From: Maricaulis sp965242785
GTDB taxonomy: Bacteria; Pseudomonadota; Alphaproteobacteria; Caulobacterales; Maricaulaceae
Length of the DNA: 64,000 nt
Assembly: GCA_965242785.1 (NCBI GenBank)
Contig: CBDETA010000003.1
Location: 310,001-374,000 of the forward strand
Direction: 5' to 3'
Shown here: positions 38,418 to 47,107 of the stretch, one piece after another
Layout of the letters: the number at the start of each line of letters is the position of its first letter
How positions within the stretch are numbered: the first letter of the stretch is position 1
The notes under the pieces: generated by a model
Told to the model about the DNA's origin: nothing
Database searches by the model: none
Seen by the model: the letters and a program-made list of their open reading frames with translations, nothing else
Program-made: the position numbers and the translations under genes

Positions 38418-39020
38418 ATGAGTGAAGCGCTCAAAGTCCTCGGTGAACACGTCGCCGCCGGCCAGCCCGAAGCGGTGACCGGCTGGACCATCACCCATGG
38501 CGAGCTGACGGTGACCATCCACCGTGACCGCATCGAGGATGTGCTGACCTTCCTGCGTGATGACCCGGCCTGCCGTTTCACCACGCTGATCGACATTTGC
38601 GGGGTCGACTATCCGCAGCGCGCCCAGCGCTTCGAGGTCGTCTATCACCTCCTGTCGATGCACCAGAACCACCGCATCCGGGTCAAGCTCGCCACCGACG
38701 AGGAAACCCCGGTGCCGTCCGTGCATGGTGTCTATCCGGTCGCCGACTGGTTCGAGCGCGAAGCCTTCGACATGTACGGCATCATCTTCTCCGATCACCC
38801 GGACCTGCGCCGCCTGCTGACCGATTACGGTTTCGAGGGCTATCCGCTGCGCAAGGACTTCCCGCTCACCGGCTATGTCGAGGTGCGCTGGGACGAGGAA
38901 GAAAAGCGCGTCGTCTACGAACCGGTCGAACTGGTCCAGGAATATCGCGACTTCGATTTCATGAGCCCGTGGGAAGGCGCCAAATACGTCATCCCGGGCG
39001 ACGAGAAGGCGGGAGGCTGA
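38418..39020 (+). CDS. nuoC: NADH-quinone oxidoreductase subunit C
   Basis: The 30-kDa-type peripheral subunit next to NuoD. The 200 residues contain the signature ERREAFDMYG-like segment FEREAFDMYGIIFSDHPDLRR and GYPLRKDFPLTGY. It is a separate gene here, not fused to nuoD as in enterobacteria. Starts 9 bases after nuoB. Confidence 0.96.
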   Translation: MSEALKVLGEHVAAGQPEAVTGWTITHGELTVTIHRDRIEDVLTFLRDDPACRFTTLIDICGVDYPQRAQRFEVVYHLLSMHQNHRIRVKLATDEETPVPSVHGVYPVADWFEREAFDMYGIIFSDHPDLRRLLTDYGFEGYPLRKDFPLTGYVEVRWDEEEKRVVYEPVELVQEYRDFDFMSPWEGAKYVIPGDEKAGG

Positions 39021-39024
39021 GACC

Positions 39025-40230
39025 ATGGCTGACGATCAGATCACCGAGACCGCCCCGCGCAAGTTTACGCTGAACTTCGGTCCCCAGCACCCGGCCGCCC
39101 ACGGCGTTCTGCGTCTGGTGCTGGAGCTGGATGGCGAGGTCGTCGAGCGCGTCGACCCGCATATCGGCCTTCTGCACCGCGGCACCGAGAAGCTCTTGGA
39201 GCACAAGACCTATCTTCAGGGCATCGGCTATTTCGACCGCCTCGACTATGTCGCGCCGATGAACCAGGAGCACGCCTTCTGCATGGCCGCTGAAAAGCTG
39301 GCCGGCATCACCGTGCCCAAGCGTGGCGAATATGTCCGCGTGCTCTACTGCGAGATCGGCCGCATCCTGAACCACCTGCTGAACGTGACGACCCAGGCCA
39401 TGGACGTCGGTGCCCTGACGCCGCCGCTCTGGGGCTTCGAGGAGCGCGAGAAGCTGATGGTGTTCTATGAGCGCGCCTCCGGCTCGCGCATGCACGCCCA
39501 CTATTTCCGTCCGGGCGGTGTCCACCAGGACCTGCCGCCGCAGTTGATCCAGGACATTCGCGACTGGTGCGACCAGTTCCCGGCCAAGCTGGACGATATC
39601 GACAATCTTTTGACCGAGAACCGCATCTTCAAACAGCGCAATGTCGATATCGGCGTTGTCACCAAGGAAGACGTGCTCGCCTGGGGTTTCTCCGGCGTCA
39701 TGGTGCGCGGTTCGGGCCTGGCCTGGGACCTGCGCTGTTCGCAGCCCTATTCGGTCTATGACGAGCTCGAATTCAAGGTGCCGGTCGGCAAGAATGGCGA
39801 CTGCTATGACCGCTATCTGTGCCGCATGGAAGAGATGCGCGAGAGCGTGAAGATCATGATCCAGTGCTGCGACTGGCTCATGAAGGACGAGAATGCGGGC
39901 GAGGTGCTGGCCACCGACTCGAAATTCTCGCCGCCGCGCCGGGCCGAGATGAAGCGCTCGATGGAAGCGCTGATCCAGCACTTCAAGCTCTACACCGAAG
40001 GCGTCCGCGTCGAGGAAGGTGAGATCTATGCCGCCGTGGAAGCGCCCAAGGGCGAGTTCGGCGTCTATCTCGTCTCCGACGGCTCCAACAAGCCTTACCG
40101 CCTGAAAATCCGTGCCCCGGGCTTCCCGCACCTGGCCGCCATGGACTTCATGAACCGGGGCCACATGCTGGCGGACGTCTCCGCCATCCTGGGCTCGCTC
40201 GACATCGTGTTCGGGGAGATCGACCGATGA
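39025..40230 (+). CDS. nuoD: NADH-quinone oxidoreductase subunit D
   Basis: The 49-kDa-type subunit that, with NuoB, forms the quinone pocket. Its 401 residues begin with the conserved NFGPQHPAAHGVLRLVLELDGE and LLHRGTEKL, and have MNQEHAFCMAAEKL, the REKLMVFYERASGSRMHAHYFRPGGV region, and the carboxy-terminal GDLDIVFGEIDR-type end (SLDIVFGEIDR). It overlaps nuoE by 4 bases (ATGA). Confidence 0.97.
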   Translation: MADDQITETAPRKFTLNFGPQHPAAHGVLRLVLELDGEVVERVDPHIGLLHRGTEKLLEHKTYLQGIGYFDRLDYVAPMNQEHAFCMAAEKLAGITVPKRGEYVRVLYCEIGRILNHLLNVTTQAMDVGALTPPLWGFEEREKLMVFYERASGSRMHAHYFRPGGVHQDLPPQLIQDIRDWCDQFPAKLDDIDNLLTENRIFKQRNVDIGVVTKEDVLAWGFSGVMVRGSGLAWDLRCSQPYSVYDELEFKVPVGKNGDCYDRYLCRMEEMRESVKIMIQCCDWLMKDENAGEVLATDSKFSPPRRAEMKRSMEALIQHFKLYTEGVRVEEGEIYAAVEAPKGEFGVYLVSDGSNKPYRLKIRAPGFPHLAAMDFMNRGHMLADVSAILGSLDIVFGEIDR

Positions 40231-40898
40231 GCGTTCGTCGTCTCGCGAAAGAACAGCCGGAGAGCTTTGCCTTCAACAAGAAGAGCGAAGCCGAGATCAA
40301 GTTCTGGCTGGCCAAGTACCCCGAGGAGAAAAAAGCCTCGGCCGTCATCCCCATGCTCTGGATCGCTCAGAAGCAGGAAGGCTGGGTCTGCGAACCGGCG
40401 CTGCGCGAGATCGCGACGCGTCTGGAGATGCCCTATATCCGCGTCTACGAGGTCGCGACCTTCTACACCATGTTCAACCTGTCGCCGGTGGGTGAGCACC
40501 TGGTCCAGGTCTGTGGCACCACGCCCTGCATGCTGCGCGGCGCGGAAGACCTGATCTCGGTGTGCAAGAAGCGCATCGGCAAGCAGCACGAGATTTCCGC
40601 TGACGGCAAGTTCACCTGGGTCGAGGTGGAGTGCATGGGCGCCTGCGCCAATGCCCCGATGATCCAGCTCGCGAATGGCGACGGCGACCACTACATCGAG
40701 GATCTCGACGCGGCGAAGTTTGAACAGCTGCTCGACGATCTTGCCGCCGGCAAGACGGTCAAGTTCGGCCCGCAATCAGACCGCAAGGCTTCTGAGCCGC
40801 ACGGCACCGAGCTGCTGACCGATCCGTCGCTTTATGACGGGTCGCGCGCCAAGCCGATCAAGCTGCCGAATACCGAGAAGGCGGAGGACAAGGCATGA
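40227..40898 (+). CDS. nuoE: NADH-quinone oxidoreductase subunit E
   Basis: The 24-kDa-type subunit with a thioredoxin-like fold and cluster N1a. The four ligands are Cys96, Cys101, Cys136 and Cys140 (VCGTTPCMLRG and ECMGACANAP). The last 50 residues (after about 170) are a charged extension, common in alphaproteobacteria. It overlaps nuoF by 4 bases. Confidence 0.96.
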   Translation: MSVRRLAKEQPESFAFNKKSEAEIKFWLAKYPEEKKASAVIPMLWIAQKQEGWVCEPALREIATRLEMPYIRVYEVATFYTMFNLSPVGEHLVQVCGTTPCMLRGAEDLISVCKKRIGKQHEISADGKFTWVEVECMGACANAPMIQLANGDGDHYIEDLDAAKFEQLLDDLAAGKTVKFGPQSDRKASEPHGTELLTDPSLYDGSRAKPIKLPNTEKAEDKA

Positions 40899-42208
40899 CA
40901 CAGCTCCTCCAGGACAAGGACCGGATCTTCACCAACCTGTTCGGGCATCACAGCCCGGATCTCGAGGCCGCCAAGCAGCGCGGCGCCTGGAATGGCACGC
41001 ACGAGATCCTGCAGCAGGGCCGTGACTGGATCATCGACCAGATGAAAGCCTCCGGCCTGCGTGGCCGTGGCGGCGCCGGTTTCCCGACCGGTCTGAAATG
41101 GTCCTTCATGCCCAAGGAAGTGGGCGCGCGTCCGCACTATCTCGTCGTCAATGCCGACGAGTCCGAGCCGGGCACGTGCAAGGACCGCGAGATCATGCGG
41201 CACGATCCGCACCTTCTCATCGAAGGCTGCCTGATCGCGTCGTTCTCCATGCAGGCCCATGCTTGTTACATCTATCTGCGCGGTGAATACGTCACCGAGC
41301 GCCTGGCGATGGAAAAGGCGGTCAAGGAAGCCTATGAGGCCAAGCTGATCGGCGAGAAGAACGTCCATGGCTGGCCGTTCCACGTCTATATCCATCACGG
41401 CGCCGGCGCCTATATCTGCGGCGAGGAAACGGCCCTGCTGGAAAGCCTGGAAGGCAAGAAGGGCCAGCCGCGCCTCAAGCCGCCATTCCCGGCCAATGCC
41501 GGCCTCTATGGCTGCCCGACCACGGTCAACAATGTCGAATCCATCGCGGTGGCCGGCACCATCCTGCGCCGTGGTGCGCAATGGTTCGCCAGCTTCGGCC
41601 GCGAGCGCAATGTCGGCACCAAGATCTTTTCGATCTCCGGCCACGTGAACAAGCCGTGCAATGTCGAAGAAGCCATGTCGATCCCGATGAAGACCCTCAT
41701 CGAGACGCATGCGGGCGGCGTGCGTGGCGGCTGGGACAATCTCAAGGCCGTCATTCCGGGCGGCTCCTCGGTCTCGCTGCTGCCGAAAGACATCTGCGAC
41801 GACGTGCTGATGGATTTCGACGCGCTGTCCGCCCACAAGTCGGGCCTGGGCACTGCCGCCGTCATCGTCATGGACAAGTCCACCGACGTGGTGAAGGCGA
41901 TCGCTCGGATTTCCTACTTCTACCGCCATGAAAGCTGCGGCCAGTGCACGCCGTGCCGCGAAGGCACCGGCTGGATGTGGCGCGTGCTGACCCGCATGGC
42001 GGCCGGCGAGAGCACGATCGAGGAAATCGACATGCTGCTTGACGTCGCCGGTCAGGTGGAAGGCCACACGATCTGCGCCCTGGGTGACGCGGCCGCCTGG
42101 CCGGTCCAGGGCCTGATCCGCCATTTCCGCTCCGAAATCGAAGAGCGCATCAACAACTACCGCGCCGGCAAACCCGTGTTTGTCTCGCAGGCCGTGGCAG
42201 CGGAGTAG
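40895..42208 (+). CDS. nuoF: NADH-quinone oxidoreductase subunit F
   Basis: The NADH-oxidising 51-kDa-type subunit carrying FMN and cluster N3. NADH loop GRGGAGFPTG is at 57-66, and the FMN-binding NADESEPGTCKDREIM and GAGAYICGEETALLESLEG follow. The N3 ligands are Cys348, Cys351, Cys354 (SCGQCTPCREG) and Cys394 (HTICALGD). The 437 residues are standard. Confidence 0.97.
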   Translation: MTQLLQDKDRIFTNLFGHHSPDLEAAKQRGAWNGTHEILQQGRDWIIDQMKASGLRGRGGAGFPTGLKWSFMPKEVGARPHYLVVNADESEPGTCKDREIMRHDPHLLIEGCLIASFSMQAHACYIYLRGEYVTERLAMEKAVKEAYEAKLIGEKNVHGWPFHVYIHHGAGAYICGEETALLESLEGKKGQPRLKPPFPANAGLYGCPTTVNNVESIAVAGTILRRGAQWFASFGRERNVGTKIFSISGHVNKPCNVEEAMSIPMKTLIETHAGGVRGGWDNLKAVIPGGSSVSLLPKDICDDVLMDFDALSAHKSGLGTAAVIVMDKSTDVVKAIARISYFYRHESCGQCTPCREGTGWMWRVLTRMAAGESTIEEIDMLLDVAGQVEGHTICALGDAAAWPVQGLIRHFRSEIEERINNYRAGKPVFVSQAVAAE

Positions 42209-42216
42209 GGCGGACT

Positions 42217-42489
42217 GTGAGAACTCTCCTCACATACGTTCTGGCGGCTCTGGCTGCGATCCTAGCCGGGGCGTTGGTCCTGGCAGGCGGAGCTATGTTG
42301 CAGTCGGCCCAATACAATTTCGATTGGACGAGTGCCGGTTACTTCGAAGCGCTGGTTCTCACCAATCTTTTCGGATTCGCGAACTCCAACTGGCTACTCG
42401 GCTTGGCAACATTGCTGGGGAGCTGTGGCGGGTTCGTGATCATAAAATTGCGGGCGCCTAAGCCCATAACAGCAGGGATCGCAGCATGA
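42217..42489 (+). CDS. Small hydrophobic protein encoded between nuoF and nuoG
   Basis: A 90-residue protein starting at GTG 42217, nine bases after nuoF, and ending with a 4-base ATGA overlap on nuoG. Two hydrophobic segments are clear: residues about 4-30 (LLTYVLAALAAILAGALVLAGG) and about 58-80 (WLLGLATLLGSCGGFVIIKL), joined by an aromatic loop (YNFDWTSAGYFEALVL). I recognise no family. It is not one of the 14 core complex I subunits. Perfect operon fit on both sides argues that it is translated; codons such as ATA and TTG make it somewhat less GC-rich than its neighbours. A role in complex I assembly is only a guess from position. Confidence 0.7.
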   Translation: MRTLLTYVLAALAAILAGALVLAGGAMLQSAQYNFDWTSAGYFEALVLTNLFGFANSNWLLGLATLLGSCGGFVIIKLRAPKPITAGIAA

Positions 42490-44579
42490 GCGACGACCTT
42501 CGCAAAATCGTAGTCGACGGTGAAGAGGTCGAGGTACCGAACTCCTTCACGCTGCTGCAGGCTGCCGAGGCGGCGGGCCGGGAAATCCCGCGCTTTTGCT
42601 ATCACGAGCGCCTGTCGGTCGCCGGCAATTGCCGCATGTGCCTGGTCGAGCTGGTGGGGGCGCCCAAGCCGGCGGCCTCCTGTGCCATGCAGGTCAAGGA
42701 TATGCGCGGCGGGCCGAATGGCGAACCGCCGGCCATGAACACGCTGTCGCCGATGGTGAAGAAGGCGCGCGAAGGGGTGATGGAGTTCCTGCTCATCAAC
42801 CACCCGCTGGACTGCCCGATCTGTGACCAGGGCGGCGAGTGCGACCTGCAGGACCAGTCGATCACCTATGGCCGTACCGGCTCGCGCTTCCCGGAAAACA
42901 AGCGCGCCGTGGAAGAAAAGGAGATGGGGCCGATCATCAAGACGGAGATGACCCGCTGCATCCAGTGCACGCGCTGCGTCCGCTTTGTCACCGAGGTCGC
43001 CGGCGTGCCGGAGATCGGCATGATCGGTCGCGGCGAGGATGCCGAGATCACGACCTATCTGGAAAACGCCGTGACGTCGGAACTGTCCGGCAATGTCATC
43101 GATCTCTGCCCGGTCGGCGCGCTGACCTCCAAGCCCTACGCCTTCAACGCCCGTCCCTGGGAGCTGAAGAAGACCGAGACCATCGACGTGATGGACGCGG
43201 TCGGCTCGAACATCCGCGTCGACAATCGCGGCCCCGCCGTGCTGCGCATCCTGCCGCGCGTGCATGAGGGCGTGAACGAGGAGTGGATCTCCGACAAGAC
43301 GCGCTATGCCTGGGAAGGCCTGGGCAAGCAGCGTTTGGACAAGCCCTATGTCCGCGAGAACGGCAAGCTGCGCGCCGCCTCCTGGCCGGAAGCGCTGACC
43401 GTGGCCGCCGAGAAGCTGGGCGGTGACGCCGCCAAGATCGGCATGATCGCCGGTGATCTCTGCTCGGCTGAGGAAATGAAGGCCGCCAAGGACCTCGCCG
43501 ACGCGCTGGGCATTGCTTCCATCGATTGCCGCCAGGATGGCGCCAAGATCGGTGGCGGGGCGCGCCAGTCCTACCTGTTCAACGGCACGATCGCCGGGAT
43601 CGAGGAGGCCGATGCCATCCTCATCGTCGGGTCCAATCCGCGCACCGAAGCCGCGATCATCAATGCCCGCATCCGCAAGACCTGGCTGAACAATGACACC
43701 CAGGTCGGTGTCATCGGCGAAGCGGTCGACCTGACCTATGACTACGAGCATGTCGGCACGTCTGCGGCTGACTTGGCGGGTCTCAAGAAAAAGCGCTCCG
43801 GCTTCATCAAGACGCTGAAGGATGCCAAGCGCCCGATGATCATCCTCGGCGCCGGTGCCCTGGCGCGTGAAGATGGCGGCGCCATCCTGCGCGCCGCTGG
43901 CGATCTGGCGGCTGCAGTTGGTGCTGTTTCGGCCGATTGGAACGGTCTTTCCATCCTGCACACGGCGGCCAGCCGTGTCGCCGGTCTCGATCTCGGCTTC
44001 CTGCCGGGTGAGGGCGGCCAGGATGTCGCCGGCATGCTTTCGGGCGGCATGGAGACAGTGGTCCTCCTGGGCGCTGACGAGATCGACATGGCCAAGCTCG
44101 ACGGCGCCTTCGTCATCTATGTCGGTTCGCACGGCGATGCCGGGGCGCACCGCGCCGACCTGATCCTGCCGGGTGCCGCTTGGGTGGAACAGGACGGCAT
44201 TTTCGCCAATACCGAAGGCCGCGTTCAGCTCGCCTTCCGCTCCGTTTTCCCGAAGGGCGAAGCGAAGGAAAACTGGGCCATTTTCCGCGCCCTGTCGGAA
44301 CGCCTCGGCAAGACGCTGCCCTACAACAATCTTATTGAACTGCGTCACAAACTGTTCGCCGACACCCCGGTCCTGGGCGGTATCGACCACGCCCCGGGTG
44401 CCGAAGGCGCCGCAGATTTCGACGCCAAGTCGATCGGCACGGACGGCGATGTCGCCGACACGCCGCTCGTCTCGGCCGTGACGAATTTCTACTTCACCAA
44501 CCCGATCGCCCGGGCTTCCGAGACGCTGGCCGCCTGTTCGGCCTTGAAGTCGGAACCGGCCACCCTGGCAGCGGAGTAA
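42486..44579 (+). CDS. nuoG: NADH-quinone oxidoreductase subunit G
   Basis: The 75-kDa-type subunit with three or more iron-sulfur clusters. A plant-type 2Fe-2S site has Cys38, Cys49, Cys52 and Cys66 (CYHERLSVAGNCRMC). Next come the His-Cys3 cluster in HPLDCPICDQGGECDLQD and the C4 motif CIQCTRCVRFVTEVAG. The rest is a molybdopterin-oxidoreductase-like domain that binds no Mo in this family. At 697 residues it is of alphaproteobacterial/mitochondrial length. It starts within the stop of the small ORF before it. Confidence 0.97.
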   Translation: MSDDLRKIVVDGEEVEVPNSFTLLQAAEAAGREIPRFCYHERLSVAGNCRMCLVELVGAPKPAASCAMQVKDMRGGPNGEPPAMNTLSPMVKKAREGVMEFLLINHPLDCPICDQGGECDLQDQSITYGRTGSRFPENKRAVEEKEMGPIIKTEMTRCIQCTRCVRFVTEVAGVPEIGMIGRGEDAEITTYLENAVTSELSGNVIDLCPVGALTSKPYAFNARPWELKKTETIDVMDAVGSNIRVDNRGPAVLRILPRVHEGVNEEWISDKTRYAWEGLGKQRLDKPYVRENGKLRAASWPEALTVAAEKLGGDAAKIGMIAGDLCSAEEMKAAKDLADALGIASIDCRQDGAKIGGGARQSYLFNGTIAGIEEADAILIVGSNPRTEAAIINARIRKTWLNNDTQVGVIGEAVDLTYDYEHVGTSAADLAGLKKKRSGFIKTLKDAKRPMIILGAGALAREDGGAILRAAGDLAAAVGAVSADWNGLSILHTAASRVAGLDLGFLPGEGGQDVAGMLSGGMETVVLLGADEIDMAKLDGAFVIYVGSHGDAGAHRADLILPGAAWVEQDGIFANTEGRVQLAFRSVFPKGEAKENWAIFRALSERLGKTLPYNNLIELRHKLFADTPVLGGIDHAPGAEGAADFDAKSIGTDGDVADTPLVSAVTNFYFTNPIARASETLAACSALKSEPATLAAE

Positions 44580-44582
44580 ACG

Positions 44583-45650
44583 ATGAGCAATTTCGTCGAA
44601 CAATTCGGCTTCTGGGGCGGGCTCGGGATTTCCGTGCTGCAGATCCTGGGCTTTGTCATCGTCCTCCTTTTGTCGCTGGCTTTCCTGCTCTTGATGGACC
44701 GCAAGGTCTGGGCGGCGGTGCAGATGCGCAAGGGCCCGAACGTGGTCGGCGCCTTCGGTCTGCTGCAGTCCTTCGCCGACTTCTTCAAATTCGTGTTCAA
44801 GGAAATCGTCGTCCCGGCAGGCGCCGACCGGTCGCTCTACCTCCTGGCACCGCTGATCACGCTGATCCTGGCCTTTGTCACCTGGGCCGTCGTGCCGGTG
44901 GCCCCGGGCTGGGTGATCGCGGACATCAATGTTGGCATTCTCTACCTGTTCGCCATGTCCAGCTTGGGTGTCTACGGCATCATCATCGGCGGCTGGGCCT
45001 CGAACTCGAAATATCCCTTCCTCGGCGCCCTGCGCTCGGCGGCGCAGATGGTGTCCTATGAAGTCTCCATCGGCTTCATCATCGTCACCGTGCTGCTGTT
45101 CGCCGGCTCGATGAGCCTTTCGGACATCGTCGCGGCCCAGGATGGCTGGTTCTGGAACTGGAACGTCCTGGCCATGCAGACCCTGCCGGTGCCGATGTTC
45201 CTGGTGATGCTGCCGATGGCGGTGATCTTCTTCATCTCCGCCCTGGCCGAGACCAACCGTCCGCCGTTTGACCTTCCCGAAGCGGAATCCGAACTCGTGG
45301 CCGGCTACCAGGTCGAGTATTCCTCGACGCCCTATCTCCTGTTCATGGTCGGCGAGTACCTCAACATCGTGCTGATGTGCGCGATGACGGCCATCCTCTT
45401 CTTCGGCGGCTGGAACGCGCCGTTTGACGACAGCTTTGTCGCCAACTGGCCCTATCTGGCGGCCTCTGCCTGGCACTTCTTCTGGTTCGCCGCGAAGGTT
45501 GTCTTCTTCTTCTTCATGTTCGCCATGGTGAAGGCTCTCGTCCCGCGCTACCGCTATGACCAGCTGATGCGCCTGGGCTGGAAGATCTTCCTGCCGACCT
45601 CGCTCGCCGCCGTCGCCCTGGTGGGTGCCTACATCGTCTACGGAGCCTGA
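44583..45650 (+). CDS. nuoH: NADH-quinone oxidoreductase subunit H
   Basis: Membrane subunit (ND1 type) with eight transmembrane helices forming part of the quinone channel. The conserved cytosolic loops are MDRKVWAAVQMRKGPNVVG and LAETNRPPFDLPEAESEL followed by VAGYQVEYSS, rich in the acidic residues that couple to proton movement. The length of 355 is standard. Confidence 0.97.
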   Translation: MSNFVEQFGFWGGLGISVLQILGFVIVLLLSLAFLLLMDRKVWAAVQMRKGPNVVGAFGLLQSFADFFKFVFKEIVVPAGADRSLYLLAPLITLILAFVTWAVVPVAPGWVIADINVGILYLFAMSSLGVYGIIIGGWASNSKYPFLGALRSAAQMVSYEVSIGFIIVTVLLFAGSMSLSDIVAAQDGWFWNWNVLAMQTLPVPMFLVMLPMAVIFFISALAETNRPPFDLPEAESELVAGYQVEYSSTPYLLFMVGEYLNIVLMCAMTAILFFGGWNAPFDDSFVANWPYLAASAWHFFWFAAKVVFFFFMFAMVKALVPRYRYDQLMRLGWKIFLPTSLAAVALVGAYIVYGA

Positions 45651-45652
45651 TC

Positions 45653-46141
45653 ATGAGCCGGATTGCCCAAACCATCCGCGGTGCGCTCCTGATGGACTTC
45701 TGGTCCGCCTTCGGGATGGGCATGCGCTATTTCTTCGCCAAGAAGGCCACGCTGAACTACCCGTTCGAAAAGGGTCCGCTGAGCCCGCGCTTCCGCGGCC
45801 AGCACGCCCTGCGCCGCTATCCCAACGGGGAAGAGCGCTGCATCGCCTGCAAGCTGTGCGAGGCGATCTGCCCGGCCCAGGCGATCACCATCGAGGCCGA
45901 ACCGCGCGCCGACGGCTCGCGCCGCACCACGCGCTACGACATCGACATGACCAAATGCATCTATTGCGGTTACTGCCAGGAGGCATGCCCGGTGGATGCG
46001 ATCGTGGAAGGCCCGAACTTCGAGTTCGCCGCCGAGACCCGCGAGGAACTTTTCTACGACAAGGCAAAACTGCTCGAGAACGGCGATCGCTGGGAACGGG
46101 AAATTGCCAAGAACCTGGAACTCGATGCGCCGTACCGCTAG
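45653..46141 (+). CDS. nuoI: NADH-quinone oxidoreductase subunit I
   Basis: The 23-kDa-type ferredoxin subunit with clusters N6a and N6b. Two 4Fe-4S motifs are complete: Cys63/66/69/73 (CIACKLCEAICP) and Cys102/105/108/112 (CIYCGYCQEACP). The amino terminus (LLMDFWSAFGMGMRYFF) is the amphipathic membrane-contact helix. It starts 2 bases after the nuoH stop. Confidence 0.97.
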   Translation: MSRIAQTIRGALLMDFWSAFGMGMRYFFAKKATLNYPFEKGPLSPRFRGQHALRRYPNGEERCIACKLCEAICPAQAITIEAEPRADGSRRTTRYDIDMTKCIYCGYCQEACPVDAIVEGPNFEFAAETREELFYDKAKLLENGDRWEREIAKNLELDAPYR

Positions 46142-46181
46142 GGCGCGCGCATTGGCTGAATAACAAACGGAAGAGGGCATC

Positions 46182-46793
46182 ATGCTCGCATCACTGGCCT
46201 TCTGGGCCTTTTCCGGAGTGGCAATCGCCTCGGCCTTGATGGTCGTCATTGCCCGCAATCCGGTCAGGTCCGTCCTGTTCCTGATCCTGGCCTTCTTCTC
46301 GGCCGCGGGATTGTTCGTGCTGCTGGGCGCCGAGTTCCTGGCGATGCTGCTGATCGTCGTCTATGTCGGCGCGGTCGCGGTGCTCTTCCTCTTCGTCGTG
46401 ATGATGCTGGACATCGACTTTGCCGAGCTGAAACAGGGCTTTCTGAGCTATCTGCCGCTGGGAGGCGCGTTCGCGCTGGTGCTTGCCGCGCTGCTGGCGA
46501 TGACGGTGGCCACCTGGCAGGCCTCCGACCAGGCCCAGGCCCTGCGTGCCGCGGCCATGCCTGATGGCATGAGCAATATCGAGGCGCTCGGCACCGTGAT
46601 CTACGACCAGTATGTCTACTTCTTCCAGGCTGCGGGCCTGGTGCTGCTGGTGGCCATGATCGGCGCCATCGTGCTGACCCTGCGCCACAAGGAAGGCGTC
46701 AAGCGCCAGTCGGTCACCGCCCAGGTCGGCCGTAATCGCAAGGACGCGATCGAAATGCTGGATATCAAGCCTGGACAGGGGATTGGGGAATGA
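46182..46793 (+). CDS. nuoJ: NADH-quinone oxidoreductase subunit J
   Basis: Membrane subunit (ND6 type) with five transmembrane helices in 203 residues. The conserved stretch RNPVRSVLFLILAFFSAAGLFVLLGAEFLAMLLIVVYVGAVAVLFLFVVMML contains the pi-bulge helix of the coupling region. The carboxy tail is cytosolic and basic. It overlaps nuoK by 4 bases. Confidence 0.96.
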   Translation: MLASLAFWAFSGVAIASALMVVIARNPVRSVLFLILAFFSAAGLFVLLGAEFLAMLLIVVYVGAVAVLFLFVVMMLDIDFAELKQGFLSYLPLGGAFALVLAALLAMTVATWQASDQAQALRAAAMPDGMSNIEALGTVIYDQYVYFFQAAGLVLLVAMIGAIVLTLRHKEGVKRQSVTAQVGRNRKDAIEMLDIKPGQGIGE

Positions 46794-47101
46794 TGGAGAT
46801 CGGGCTGGGGCATTACCTCGCCGTCGCCGCGGTGCTCTTCACCATCGGCGTGTTCGGCATCTTCGTGAACCGCAAGAACGTCATCATCCTGCTGATGTCG
46901 ATCGAGCTCATCCTGCTTTCGGTGAATGTGAACCTCGTCGCCTTTTCCGCCTTCCTGGGCGATCTGGCCGGACAGGTCTTCGCACTCTTCGTTCTGACCG
47001 TGGCCGCGGCGGAAGCTGCCGTGGGCCTGGCCATTCTCGTCGTCTATTTCCGCAACCGGGGCGATATCTCGGTTGAGGGCGTCAACCTGATGAAGGGCTA
47101 G
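46790..47101 (+). CDS. nuoK: NADH-quinone oxidoreductase subunit K
   Basis: Membrane subunit (ND4L type) of 103 residues and three helices. The buried glutamates of the proton path lie in SIELILLSVNVNLVAF and TVAAAEAAVGLAILV. Adjacent ATG codons (46790 and 46793) are both possible; the first overlaps the nuoJ stop. Confidence 0.96.
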   Translation: MMEIGLGHYLAVAAVLFTIGVFGIFVNRKNVIILLMSIELILLSVNVNLVAFSAFLGDLAGQVFALFVLTVAAAEAAVGLAILVVYFRNRGDISVEGVNLMKG

Positions 47102-47107
47102 GGGATC

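Noticed and set aside
42339..45476. 1045-codon open frame antisense to nuoG and nuoH
   Set aside because: Same GC-skew shadow effect; it covers two well-recognised complex I genes and its composition is not protein-like.
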